This document shows positions 8,630 through 16,302 of a DNA stretch of 64,000 nucleotides, one piece after another (within the stretch, counting starts at the first letter, position 1; each line of letters begins with the position of its first letter). Source of the stretch: Bacteroidia bacterium (GTDB taxonomy: Bacteria; Bacteroidota; Bacteroidia; JADZBD01); assembly GCA_020852255.1 (NCBI GenBank), contig JADZBD010000009.1, positions 124,001 through 188,000 of the forward strand. Reading direction: 5' to 3'. Position numbers and translations under genes: made by a program. The notes under the pieces were generated by a model that had not been told where the DNA came from, ran no database searches, and saw only the letters and a list, made by a program, of their open reading frames with translations.

Positions 8630-9012
8630 AATAATGGTATCAGGGCAATTACTTTATCTTTAATCAGATCCCTCACTTTACGAAATTCCGCCATATCCAT
8701 ATCCCTTGGATCAGGAATCTGCCAGTCGAAACGATGCCGTGCAGGGATGAATGGACACTCGTCGCCGCACCCCATGGTTACCACCGCGTCGAACGCTTCC
8801 GACCTGTAGTAATCGACTGATTTGGATTCATGGACCGACAGATCATAGGACAGTTCCTTCATGGCTGCAATCGCTTTGGAATTGATCTTGCCCGAAGGAC
8901 GTGAGCCGGCGCTGCAGAAAATCAAATCCTTCCGGCCCATCATCATTCCAAACGCCTGCGCCATCTGGCTTCTGTTGGAATTCTCGATACAAACAAACAG
9001 GACTTTTTTCAC
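8626..9012 (-). CDS. ArsC-like arsenate reductase / low-molecular-weight phosphatase fold protein
   Basis: This 128-residue protein has the CX5R phosphate-binding loop (Cys8 to Arg14, followed by Ser15), the MGCGDECP motif with Cys82 and Cys86, and the DP loop (Asp101-Pro102). The three cysteines match thioredoxin-coupled ArsC enzymes, which reduce arsenate to arsenite through a Cys relay. A phosphotyrosine phosphatase is less likely because the relay cysteines are present. The gene lies inside the pst operon, overlapping pstC and pstA by 4 bp each, so its level is tied to phosphate uptake. No arsenite exporter is in the window. Confidence 0.85.
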   Translation of the reverse strand: MKKVLFVCIENSNRSQMAQAFGMMMGRKDLIFCSAGSRPSGKINSKAIAAMKELSYDLSVHESKSVDYYRSEAFDAVVTMGCGDECPFIPARHRFDWQIPDPRDMDMAEFRKVRDLIKDKVIALIPLL

Positions 9013-10217
9013 CGCGTTCGTATTTTATTTTTGGAGGAAACGGATTCTACAAGCAGGTTAATTATCAGTGTGAGGATAAACAGTATGCATCCCAGGGCGA
9101 ACAATGCTTTAAAATGCAGTCCGCCGAAAGGAGCTTCACCCAACTCTGCCGCGATTGTTGCAGGAATAGTTCGTACCGGCTCGAGAATACCGGAAGGCAT
9201 TACCGCCGCATTTCCGGTAACCATCAGCACCGCCATGGTTTCGCCGATGGCCCTGCCAATTCCAAGGATGGCTCCGGCTGTGATTCCTGAGGAAGAATAA
9301 GGGATTGTTACTCTGCGTATGGTTTGCCAATGAGAGGCCCCCAGGGCCAAACTGGCCTCCTTCATTGCCCGTGGTGTATTACGAAGTGCATCCTCCGATA
9401 CTGTAATAATAGTCGGGAGAGCCATGATTGCCAGGACAATTGCTCCCGAAAGCGCGGTTTCTCCTACAGGCAATCCGAATAGTTCCTGCACCCAGGGTAC
9501 GACGACCACCAGACCAAAGAATCCGTATACTACAGAAGGAATTCCGGCAAGCAGTTCAATAACCGGCTTCAACCACCTCCGGATCCGCTCATCCGCCACC
9601 TCCGCCATATATATGGCGGTAGCAAGCCCGAGCGGCAGCGCAAAAAGAATTGCAAAAAGGCTTACAAGCAACGTTCCGAGGATCAAAGGCATCACTCCCA
9701 ATTGTGCCGAAGGCTGAGCAGTTGGGAACCACTCCCTGTCCGCTAAAAATCCAGCTGCTGTAACAGGAGGGGTATGCACAATTTTACCCGTGTATCCGTG
9801 GGGTAATTGGTTGCCGGGCACGAATGCCAGGGTCTGCGGTACACTGTCGATAAAATGCTGCAAACACTTCGGGATACCTTCAAGATTTGCACCGATCTGC
9901 TCCTCGGTGTAATAGGAAGCCAGATCCTCCAGGTGGAGCAAGATGATAGTATCCTGTTTGCCACCCACTTCGGCCCAATGCGTAATCTTCTGGTCGAAAA
10001 TATCTTTTACCTGGATGGGAGTAAGATCATTTACCGGATTATCACGATGAACCGTAAGTACAAATCCCTCTTCCACTGTGGTTTCGCCCACTATTCCTAT
10101 GCCCTCCTTAAAAAGAAAAACCACTATCAGGATTACAACCAGGCTGGACACAGCTCCACTCGCCCGGATCATACCCAGAAGAAATGCCTCCCCGACTTTG
10201 CGAAACCACAATCTCAT
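9009..10217 (-). CDS. pstC: Phosphate ABC transporter permease PstC with inserted PstS-like lobe
   Basis: The permease core (about residues 172-400) carries the coupling motif EDALRNTPRAMKEASLALGAS and matches PstC. At 402 residues it is about 100 longer than a typical PstC. The extra segment (about 52-148), between the first and second membrane spans, faces the periplasm. It resembles one lobe of PstS: VLTVHRDNPVNDLTPIQVKDIF here against VIVNPGNKIKQLTREQIENIF in the neighbouring PstS. It lacks the SRETSSGT phosphate loop. I prefer the ATG at 10217; a TTG two codons upstream is possible. It is the first gene of the operon. Confidence 0.92.
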   Translation of the reverse strand: MRLWFRKVGEAFLLGMIRASGAVSSLVVILIVVFLFKEGIGIVGETTVEEGFVLTVHRDNPVNDLTPIQVKDIFDQKITHWAEVGGKQDTIILLHLEDLASYYTEEQIGANLEGIPKCLQHFIDSVPQTLAFVPGNQLPHGYTGKIVHTPPVTAAGFLADREWFPTAQPSAQLGVMPLILGTLLVSLFAILFALPLGLATAIYMAEVADERIRRWLKPVIELLAGIPSVVYGFFGLVVVVPWVQELFGLPVGETALSGAIVLAIMALPTIITVSEDALRNTPRAMKEASLALGASHWQTIRRVTIPYSSSGITAGAILGIGRAIGETMAVLMVTGNAAVMPSGILEPVRTIPATIAAELGEAPFGGLHFKALFALGCILFILTLIINLLVESVSSKNKIRTR

Positions 10218-10236
10218 AAACAAAAAGATGCGATAC

Positions 10237-10281
10237 TAAATGTACCGCATCCTTGATGTTGAAATGTTACGTAATTGTTAA
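10237..10281 (-). promoter_or_regulatory. Putative Pho box and -7 element of the pstC operon
   Basis: TGTTAC (10265-10270) and TGTTAA (10276-10281) on the plus strand form an 11-bp-pitch repeat. The -7-like element is TACATTTA at 10237-10244 on the minus strand. The space is exactly 20 bp. It sits between pstS and pstC, so it drives pstC-arsC-like-pstA-pstB-phoU separately from porin-pstS. Confidence 0.62.
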
Positions 10282-10289
10282 TTCCTGCT

Positions 10290-11108
10290 TTACTTAACAG
10301 GCACGTAACCCACCTTTTCCACTATACCTTGCCCCTCCGTGCTCAGGATATAGTCTACAAAGGGCTTCACCTTGGATTCACTCTTTGTGGCGTAGTAATA
10401 ATAGAGCGGTCTGACAACCGGGTAGCTTTTGTTTTTCGCATTCGTCATGTTCGGCTCCGTAAATGTTTTCCCGTCATATGAAACCTTGAGGGCTGTAACC
10501 TCCTTCTCGAGGTACGCAAGTCCCACGTATCCGATAGCCCCTTTGGTTTGGCCAACGGATTGAATGATGGCTCCGGTAGCGGGCATATTAAGAACCTTGG
10601 GAGAGTAATTCTTCTTCTTCATTACATGCTCTTTGAAGAACTCATACGTACCGGAGGATGTTTCCCTGGAGTAGGCGATAATCTGCATGTCATCACCTCC
10701 TACCTGCTTCCAGTTGGTATACTTGCCGGTAAAGATATTTTCGATCTGTTCACGTGTGAGCTGTTTGATTTTGTTGCCCGGATTTACGATCACGGCGAGT
10801 GCGTCATAAGCAATGATCACTTCCTTTACATTCTTCCCGGATTCCTGCAATTTCATTTTCTCATCCAGTTTCAGTTTCCGTGACGACATCGCAATATCCG
10901 TGGTTCCGTCCATCAGCGCTGAAATTCCTACCCCACTGCCGCCACCCACTACGGTTACCGCCGATCCTTTGTTTGCTTTCATAAAGCTTTCCGCTTCCTT
11001 TTGAGAAAGGGGGAGCACGGTATCACTTCCTTTGATAACCAGGCGAAGCGGTGCTTGCGTGGCCGCCATTAAAGCAATGGCAATTCCTGCGAATAATACT
11101 TTTTTCAT
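10290..11108 (-). CDS. pstS: Phosphate-binding periplasmic protein PstS
   Basis: This 272-residue solute-binding protein has a short signal peptide (about residues 1-18). Typical PstS segments are visible: GSDTVLPL near the N-terminus, GGGSGVGI, SSRKLK and the phosphate loop SRETSSGTYEFF around residues 148-158. It delivers phosphate to PstCA. It starts 11 bp after the porin stop, so the two are probably one transcript, while pstC downstream has its own putative promoter. Confidence 0.95.
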   Translation of the reverse strand: MKKVLFAGIAIALMAATQAPLRLVIKGSDTVLPLSQKEAESFMKANKGSAVTVVGGGSGVGISALMDGTTDIAMSSRKLKLDEKMKLQESGKNVKEVIIAYDALAVIVNPGNKIKQLTREQIENIFTGKYTNWKQVGGDDMQIIAYSRETSSGTYEFFKEHVMKKKNYSPKVLNMPATGAIIQSVGQTKGAIGYVGLAYLEKEVTALKVSYDGKTFTEPNMTNAKNKSYPVVRPLYYYYATKSESKVKPFVDYILSTEGQGIVEKVGYVPVK

Positions 11109-11119
11109 CTTCCTTTGTT

Positions 11120-12412
11120 TTAGAATTTAAATTGTACTCTGAATGTCCAAACGTCATCTGTAATATCTTTGGTAAACCCGCTGAGGTTGCTGCTTGTTTC
11201 GTTGGTGACCATATCCCTGTAAAAGACCAATTTTACATTCGAATCATAATGGAAAATATATCCCAGTCCGAGCGTTGAATACCTAAGGTCTGTTTTACCG
11301 GTTGTTTTGTATGCGTTCGGTCCCTGGGCTGATTTTCCGATCTCATCGCCGGAAACATCTGTATTGGGATCATACCAGTCATATTTAACAACTATTTCAT
11401 GCCTGGTCTGAAGAATCTTCTGTACAAAATAGAAATAGGCGCCATTAAAGTTTCGCTGATACGTGTCGCCGGTTGGCTGTGTTGCGGATCCTCCGGAAGA
11501 AGAAGATGTTCCGGGCATGTTCCCCTGAACATATTCACCCCGGATTGTAGTAAGTCCGGCCGGCCAATCTACACTGAATTGAAAATCGGCCCCGAAATGC
11601 TGACGAGGCGCGATCTTCCCGTAGTTATTCGTATCCGGCTCCTGAGTAAATGTATTCAGCCCGAGGGAATCTGTACCGGCAGACCATATTGTAGAATTAG
11701 CCATTCTGCGTCCGCCTTTATAATAAGACACTCCCATACCATATTTAAACTTTTCACTACCGGAAGTGCGGTCAATACGCATTCTCCCGATAAAATCCTT
11801 TTGGAAATCAAAATCCACAGCCGTACCTCCGGTGCCGTTGAACATTCCAGCATCTATTCTAAAATAACTAAACGGATGTTCTTTGGGCATCTGGAACGTA
11901 ATCATAGCGCCAAGATCTCTTTCTCCCGGAAATACGATCTGCGACATTCTCCCCCGCTCCGGAGTTTCTCTGCTGGACGAAGAATAACTTATCTCATAAC
12001 CAAAGGGTCTGTCGAAAACGCCGGTAGTCAGATGAAACGCTCTCGCCCAGGGGTCGGAGAAACGGGCATATGCGTCTTTAATACCCACACCGCTTTGAGT
12101 AACATCGATTTGAATAACGAACAGGTTGAAAGGGTTGCCGGAGTAGGTTGCTTTGAGTCGGCCCCGCCGCACTGTGAATCGTTTATCCACATTGGAAGGG
12201 AAATTTCCGCCGGCATAGGAAGAAATTCCATTGGAATCTGAGAACTGCACCTGCGACTGAATGTATCCGGTGAACTTAAGTTTATTCAGGTTTCTCAGAT
12301 TTGTCTGCATACCGGTGATAACAGTGCTTAGTGTATCTTCTCCCTGAGCAAAAGCCGTGCCGGCACTGTACATAAGGAAGATAAAACAGATGATTACTTT
12401 TTTTACTTTCAT
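11120..12412 (-). CDS. Phosphate-selective porin O/P family outer membrane protein
   Basis: The 430-residue protein has a signal peptide (cleavage near residue 22, after TAFA) and beta-barrel sequence throughout, ending in the outer-membrane signature VQFKF. The early barrel segment FTVRRGRLKATYSGNPFNLFVIQ and the GVFDRPFGYE motif are typical of the OprP/OprO-like family. It probably forms the outer membrane channel that feeds phosphate to PstS, whose gene follows by 11 bp. The upstream region carries four 11-bp-phased hexamers. Confidence 0.88.
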   Translation of the reverse strand: MKVKKVIICFIFLMYSAGTAFAQGEDTLSTVITGMQTNLRNLNKLKFTGYIQSQVQFSDSNGISSYAGGNFPSNVDKRFTVRRGRLKATYSGNPFNLFVIQIDVTQSGVGIKDAYARFSDPWARAFHLTTGVFDRPFGYEISYSSSSRETPERGRMSQIVFPGERDLGAMITFQMPKEHPFSYFRIDAGMFNGTGGTAVDFDFQKDFIGRMRIDRTSGSEKFKYGMGVSYYKGGRRMANSTIWSAGTDSLGLNTFTQEPDTNNYGKIAPRQHFGADFQFSVDWPAGLTTIRGEYVQGNMPGTSSSSGGSATQPTGDTYQRNFNGAYFYFVQKILQTRHEIVVKYDWYDPNTDVSGDEIGKSAQGPNAYKTTGKTDLRYSTLGLGYIFHYDSNVKLVFYRDMVTNETSSNLSGFTKDITDDVWTFRVQFKF

Positions 12413-12434
12413 ATAACCTTTCGTTTACTTTTGG

Positions 12435-12490
12435 CAAAAATGCCACCGTCAGGTTAATGAAGTATCACTGCAATGTTATGTATGTGTTAA
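12435..12490 (-). promoter_or_regulatory. Putative Pho box and -7 element of the porin-pstS operon
   Basis: Units with an 11-bp pitch are GGTTAA (12452), TATCAC (12463, weak), TGTTAT (12474) and TGTTAA (12485), all on the plus strand. The best -7 match is CATTTTTG at 12435-12442 on the minus strand. The space to the weak unit is 20 bp and to the strong pair is 31 bp, one helical turn more. A TTAACA in the opposite sense at 12494-12499 is just outside. Confidence 0.5.
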
Positions 12491-12508
12491 GAGTTAACAT
12501 TTGGTTCA

Positions 12509-13210
12509 TTAGGCATTAACAGCCAGGCGATATCCCACGCCCTTCACTGTCTTGATCAGGCGATTCCCGGTTTTTTTACGTAACCTCCGGATATGTACAT
12601 CCAGCGTGCGATCAACCCCCTCCTGTTCCTCCCGCTTCCAGATTCGTCTGTAAATTTCTGAACGCGTATAGACTTTATCCGGGTTCTGGCAAAGAAGTTC
12701 CAGCAATTCGAATTCCTTTCTTGACAAGCTAATTTCCTCTGATCCCAGATGCACTGTAAACGCATCCCTGTTGATGATCAGATCGTTATATCTGATCGGA
12801 CCGTCCTTCATGAAATGCCGGGGAGTAGTTGGCTGGCGGTGTTGCCCCGTGAACGATCTCCTGAGCTTAACAGCGATATGTTCAGGATTTCCCGGCTTGA
12901 TGAAATATTCATCAGCTAAATATCCGAATCGCTCACTTTTGGAATGCTCGTCCACTTCATTCAGCAGGAAACTTATCCTGACATTGGAGGAACCGCGCAG
13001 ATTCCTGATCATCTCGGCGAGTTCCAGACTCGCATCCGATCCAATTGAAAGGTCAATAATGGCATGTTGCGGATGGAACGATTCAGCCACATCCAATGCG
13101 AGCAATCCGTCCGCTACCACTTCCGTTCTGAATCCGCTTGAGCGAAGATGCTCCGCCAATTCACGGGCGGGCTTCATATCCTTGCTTACAAGCAATACAC
13201 CGTCTTTCAT
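12509..13210 (-). CDS. OmpR-family regulator with degenerate receiver
   Basis: This 233-residue protein has a C-terminal winged-helix domain (RTLDVHIRRLRKKTG, then IKTVKGVGYRLAV) like PhoB. Its N-terminal receiver is degenerate: the acidic pair is Ser9-Lys10 and the conserved Thr is Leu83, while the phosphoacceptor-position Asp53 and Lys105 remain. Such a receiver probably cannot bind magnesium normally and may act without phosphorylation. The gene lies directly upstream of the porin gene and has a three-unit TTAACA-type repeat at its own promoter, so it may be both member and modulator of the phosphate response. Confidence 0.85.
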   Translation of the reverse strand: MKDGVLLVSKDMKPARELAEHLRSSGFRTEVVADGLLALDVAESFHPQHAIIDLSIGSDASLELAEMIRNLRGSSNVRISFLLNEVDEHSKSERFGYLADEYFIKPGNPEHIAVKLRRSFTGQHRQPTTPRHFMKDGPIRYNDLIINRDAFTVHLGSEEISLSRKEFELLELLCQNPDKVYTRSEIYRRIWKREEQEGVDRTLDVHIRRLRKKTGNRLIKTVKGVGYRLAVNA

Positions 13211-13215
13211 GGCTA

Positions 13216-13271
13216 TAAAAGTGTGAAACAGAATTAAACTGATAGTTAATCTATTGTGAACTCATTGTTAA
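13216..13271 (-). promoter_or_regulatory. Putative Pho box of the degenerate-receiver regulator gene
   Basis: Three units with an exact 11-bp pitch occur on the plus strand: AGTTAA (13244), TGTGAA (13255) and TGTTAA (13266). A weak -7 candidate, CACTTTTA at 13216-13223 (minus strand), lies 20 bp away; a better-looking TAATTCTG lies at 13229-13236, but at 7 and 18 bp from the first two units. The first choice would give a leaderless message. Confidence 0.48.
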
Positions 13272-13374
13272 TTTTAACAAGAACTAATACGTTGGTCCAC
13301 ATTCCATCCCACTTATTCCCACTACATTTCGTTTCAAAGCCTGTACCTGCTTCTCATCCGATACGCCTGGATAC

Positions 13375-13400
13375 AAAAAGGGGCGGATATCCTCCGCCCC
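13375..13400 (-). terminator. Intrinsic terminator of the T9SS protein gene
   Basis: An 8-bp perfect stem GGGGCGGA/TCCGCCCC (13380-13387 with 13393-13400, 5-nt loop) is followed on the minus strand by a run of five T (13375-13379). It lies 21 bp past the stop of the gene at 13422. Confidence 0.8.
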
Positions 13401-13421
13401 CCTTTCACCAAAACCCGATTG

Positions 13422-16121
13422 TTACTGAACCGATAACCGGATTACTCTTTGCTCTTCTCCCGCCTGCACTGAAATAATGTACAAGCCGGGGTTCAACTGA
13501 TTTGTTTCTATTTTCACCTCATGCGCACCAGCTGCAAGGTTCATTTCAGCTGAATTCCACACTACACGGCCGCTCATATCCATCATACGGACTGTAACAA
13601 GAGTCTCACTCAACAGATTCAATTCAAGTGTGGCGGCATAACTGGCAGGGTTCGGGTATACATTCATTCCTTCCAGCACCGAAACCGATTCTTCCATCCC
13701 AACATTGATATAAATATTCTGACAAAGCGTATCAGCACATCCTGCAGACGACGTAGCCACAAGACAAGCCGTCCAGTTTCCATTATTATACAGGTGACTT
13801 GGAGATACCAGATTGGAATTCGTATTGTCTCCAAAACTCCAGAAATAAGTACTTGCCCCTGTGGTTGTATTGGTGAAGGTTACGTTATTGCCGGCCGTGC
13901 TATAAGTGAAGCCTAATACGGGCAGTGGATTTACTGTTACTGTTGTAGGGGCAGAAGCTCCGCTTCCGTTACAAGGATTGCTGTTTGTAACAGTTACTGT
14001 ATATGTTCCCGCCGAAGTCACCGTAATTGACTGGGTAGTTGCCCCGGTACTCCAGAGGTAGGTAGACGCCTGCGATGCGGTCAGTGTGACTGAACTGCCC
14101 TGGCAGATGCTGACGCTGCCGGATGGTGTAACGGTTGGAGCGGGAGAACTGGAAACAGAAACGTTCACCGCATTGGAAACTCCGGTACATCCGTTCGCAT
14201 CCGTGATAGTTACACTGTACGAACCAGTCGTATAAGCGTAAATACTTTGCGTAGTTGCTCCTGTACTCCAAAGGTATGCTGAAGCTGCGTTGGAAGTGAG
14301 TAAAACACTGTCACCGGTACAGAAAACGGTGGGTCCTCCTGCCGTAACTATTGCCGTGGGATTTGCATTCACAGTAACACTGATATTACTTGAAGTAGCA
14401 GAACAACCATTTGCATCTGTTACTGATACATTATAGTTCCCTGCGTTAGATGCTACAATTGACTGGGTTGTTGCGCCAGTGCTCCACAACCAAGATGAAC
14501 CTGCGGAGGCGTTGAGCGTTACTGATCCTCCCTGACAGAACGTAGTAGAACCAGTAGGTGTAACTGTTGCGGTTGGCAGGGGATTAACGGTGACTATTGT
14601 AGGGGATGAGGTGGCAGAACAGCCATAACTGTTGGATGTAATGACCGTATAATTTCCTGAAGTATTCACACTAACCAAATTGGTAGTGGCTCCATTGCTC
14701 CAGAGATAAGATGAAGCCGATGAAGAGAATAAAGAAACAGATCCTCCCTGACAGAATGTAACCGGGCCTCCTGCAGTAATGGTTGGCACAGCCATCGTAT
14801 TATTGATTGCACCGTTATATGGCTCAGCCTGAGGATTGAAATTTGTCCAGCACTTTGTCCAATCCGTTGTTCCAATTGCCCCACGATAGGTTACCGGAGT
14901 AAAAAAGGGATCCTGAAGATTGGTCGCTAAGAAACTTGCGCCAGTCAACAGAGGGGAGCTTGTTTGTGGTTTAAAATTAGGACCGGTGTAGACATAAGGC
15001 GAAGTAAGCATAACATCCTGACTGTTGGTCATGGTTGTATTTGAATTCGAATTATACCAGGCTCGCATGCCGAAGGATAAGCTGGACGAATCCAGATCCC
15101 TTGTATAGCAACCTGCCAACACATTGTTGGCAAATTGAAGATTCCCATTTCCAACAGAAGTAGTGCATCCTGCACTTTCAATCTTAAGGCCGGTGTTAAA
15201 TCCAACAAAAACTGAATTGTAGGTACACGTTGAAGTGTTTCTTCTCAAATGCAATGCCCTTCCGAAATTAGTGTTAATCTGGGTTGAGGAATTAACCTTT
15301 GGTCCGATAATGGTTCCGTTACTAAAAATAGGTTTAGTCTGAGGTGTGTTACCTGTTCCGGTGGCGTCATTGTCAGACTCAAATCCGTTGGAGAGGCTAA
15401 TGTCAGCAATCAAGGAGTCAGATATTCCAATAAAAAACTGAATTCTCCCGGTATATCCATAGTCAGTATCAAACATATCGTCAACTGTGCTCTTTGCAAC
15501 AAGGTACTTTGCATTAACATTTCCTCCGAAGAATTCGAATGCATCATCCCCTCCATGGCTTACTTGTATGTACTCCAAAACGGTTCTTTTACCAACGCCG
15601 CCGCAGGTAAGTCCGTTGGTTTCATTGTTTGGCTGAAATGCAATTCCACCATATTCAATACGCACATAACGGAGCACACCGGAACTATCATTATTATCCG
15701 GACTCATTCCTCCTCCATATAACCCTTTCACCGGATCAATACCACCTTCGGCCAAACGTTGACCTGCCGGGTCATTGATCTGAGCATTTCCAAGGATTAA
15801 AAGCCCTCCCCAGTCACCAGCACTACGAGAACCCGCAGGTTGGTACGAGGTGAATACGATTGGTTGTGTAGCAGTTCCGTTAGCTATAATCTTTGATCCA
15901 CGGGTAATTACCAACGCAGCCGCCTGACCTTTAATTACAGTTCCGGGCTGTATGGTCAGTGTGGCATTGTTTGTAACGTAAACAAATCCACCGGTCAGGA
16001 GGTATATATTGTTATTGGTCCATGTCGTGTTTGTGGTGATATCACCGGAAACATTCACTACCTGAGAACGTACCGCTCCGGCAAGAAGTGCCGCGACAAG
16101 CACAAGTAAGAGTTTTTTCAT
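13422..16121 (-). CDS. T9SS-secreted multidomain surface protein
   Basis: This 899-residue protein has a signal peptide (about 1-19). Next comes a region of about 430 residues rich in short strand repeats, with GGLLILG and FEFFGGNVNAKYL motifs, which looks like a right-handed beta-helix. Four Ig-like repeats of about 80-90 residues follow, each with a YLWSTGATTQSI-type core. After them come a PKD domain (FSFGDNTNS-like) and a C-terminal type A sorting domain (MNVYPNPAS to the end), which directs type IX secretion and surface anchoring. The ligand is unknown. It lies between the porin/pst cluster and a TonB receptor gene, so a role in capturing phosphorus-containing material is possible but unproven. 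Confidence 0.8.
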   Translation of the reverse strand: MKKLLLVLVAALLAGAVRSQVVNVSGDITTNTTWTNNNIYLLTGGFVYVTNNATLTIQPGTVIKGQAAALVITRGSKIIANGTATQPIVFTSYQPAGSRSAGDWGGLLILGNAQINDPAGQRLAEGGIDPVKGLYGGGMSPDNNDSSGVLRYVRIEYGGIAFQPNNETNGLTCGGVGKRTVLEYIQVSHGGDDAFEFFGGNVNAKYLVAKSTVDDMFDTDYGYTGRIQFFIGISDSLIADISLSNGFESDNDATGTGNTPQTKPIFSNGTIIGPKVNSSTQINTNFGRALHLRRNTSTCTYNSVFVGFNTGLKIESAGCTTSVGNGNLQFANNVLAGCYTRDLDSSSLSFGMRAWYNSNSNTTMTNSQDVMLTSPYVYTGPNFKPQTSSPLLTGASFLATNLQDPFFTPVTYRGAIGTTDWTKCWTNFNPQAEPYNGAINNTMAVPTITAGGPVTFCQGGSVSLFSSSASSYLWSNGATTNLVSVNTSGNYTVITSNSYGCSATSSPTIVTVNPLPTATVTPTGSTTFCQGGSVTLNASAGSSWLWSTGATTQSIVASNAGNYNVSVTDANGCSATSSNISVTVNANPTAIVTAGGPTVFCTGDSVLLTSNAASAYLWSTGATTQSIYAYTTGSYSVTITDANGCTGVSNAVNVSVSSSPAPTVTPSGSVSICQGSSVTLTASQASTYLWSTGATTQSITVTSAGTYTVTVTNSNPCNGSGASAPTTVTVNPLPVLGFTYSTAGNNVTFTNTTTGASTYFWSFGDNTNSNLVSPSHLYNNGNWTACLVATSSAGCADTLCQNIYINVGMEESVSVLEGMNVYPNPASYAATLELNLLSETLVTVRMMDMSGRVVWNSAEMNLAAGAHEVKIETNQLNPGLYIISVQAGEEQRVIRLSVQ

Positions 16122-16177
16122 TTTGTTGATTTTAGTTTATGTTTTTCGAAAGGGTAATATTCCCTTTCTTTCGTCAA

Positions 16178-16255
16178 CAAAACTACCTGATCCGGATTGC
16201 TAAATAATTAGCGGATAATTATGCTTTCCGCACTCAGTGATTAAGGAATTGTTAT
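16178..16255 (-). promoter_or_regulatory. Promoter of the T9SS protein gene with weak Pho-box-like repeats
   Basis: A perfect -7 element TAGTTTTG is at 16178-16185 on the minus strand. Plus-strand hexamers AATTAG (16206), AATTAT (16217), GATTAA (16239) and TGTTAT (16250) fall on one 11-bp grid, with the unit at 16228 missing. The nearest is exactly 20 bp from the -7 element. The units near the promoter are poor matches. Confidence 0.38.
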
Positions 16256-16258
16256 CAC

Positions 16259-16284
16259 GAAAAAATGCCGGGAAAACGGCATTT
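16259..16284 (-). terminator. Intrinsic terminator of the TonB receptor gene
   Basis: An 8-bp stem AAATGCCG/CGGCATTT (16263-16270 with 16277-16284, 6-nt loop) is followed by T residues on the minus strand. It lies 18 bp past the receptor stop and separates it from the T9SS protein gene. Confidence 0.8.
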
Positions 16285-16302
16285 AGATTCCATCCCTTTC
16301 TT

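Noticed and set aside
11399-12241. A 280-codon open frame on the plus strand opposite the porin gene
   Set aside because: It is a shadow of the porin reading frame. It has no recognisable domains and the porin on the other strand has a signal peptide and barrel signature.
13255-13271. Reading the strong units TGTGAA and TGTTAA as a complete operator independent of the weaker neighbour
   Set aside because: The unit at 13244 is on the same grid and at 20 bp from a -7 candidate, so I kept all three together, with low confidence in the -7 call.
13900-14800. Repeated DNA in the T9SS protein gene that could be mistaken for a CRISPR or mobile repeat
   Set aside because: The repeats are in frame and encode Ig-like domains (YLWSTGATTQSI-type), with diverged spacing and no direct-repeat/spacer pattern.
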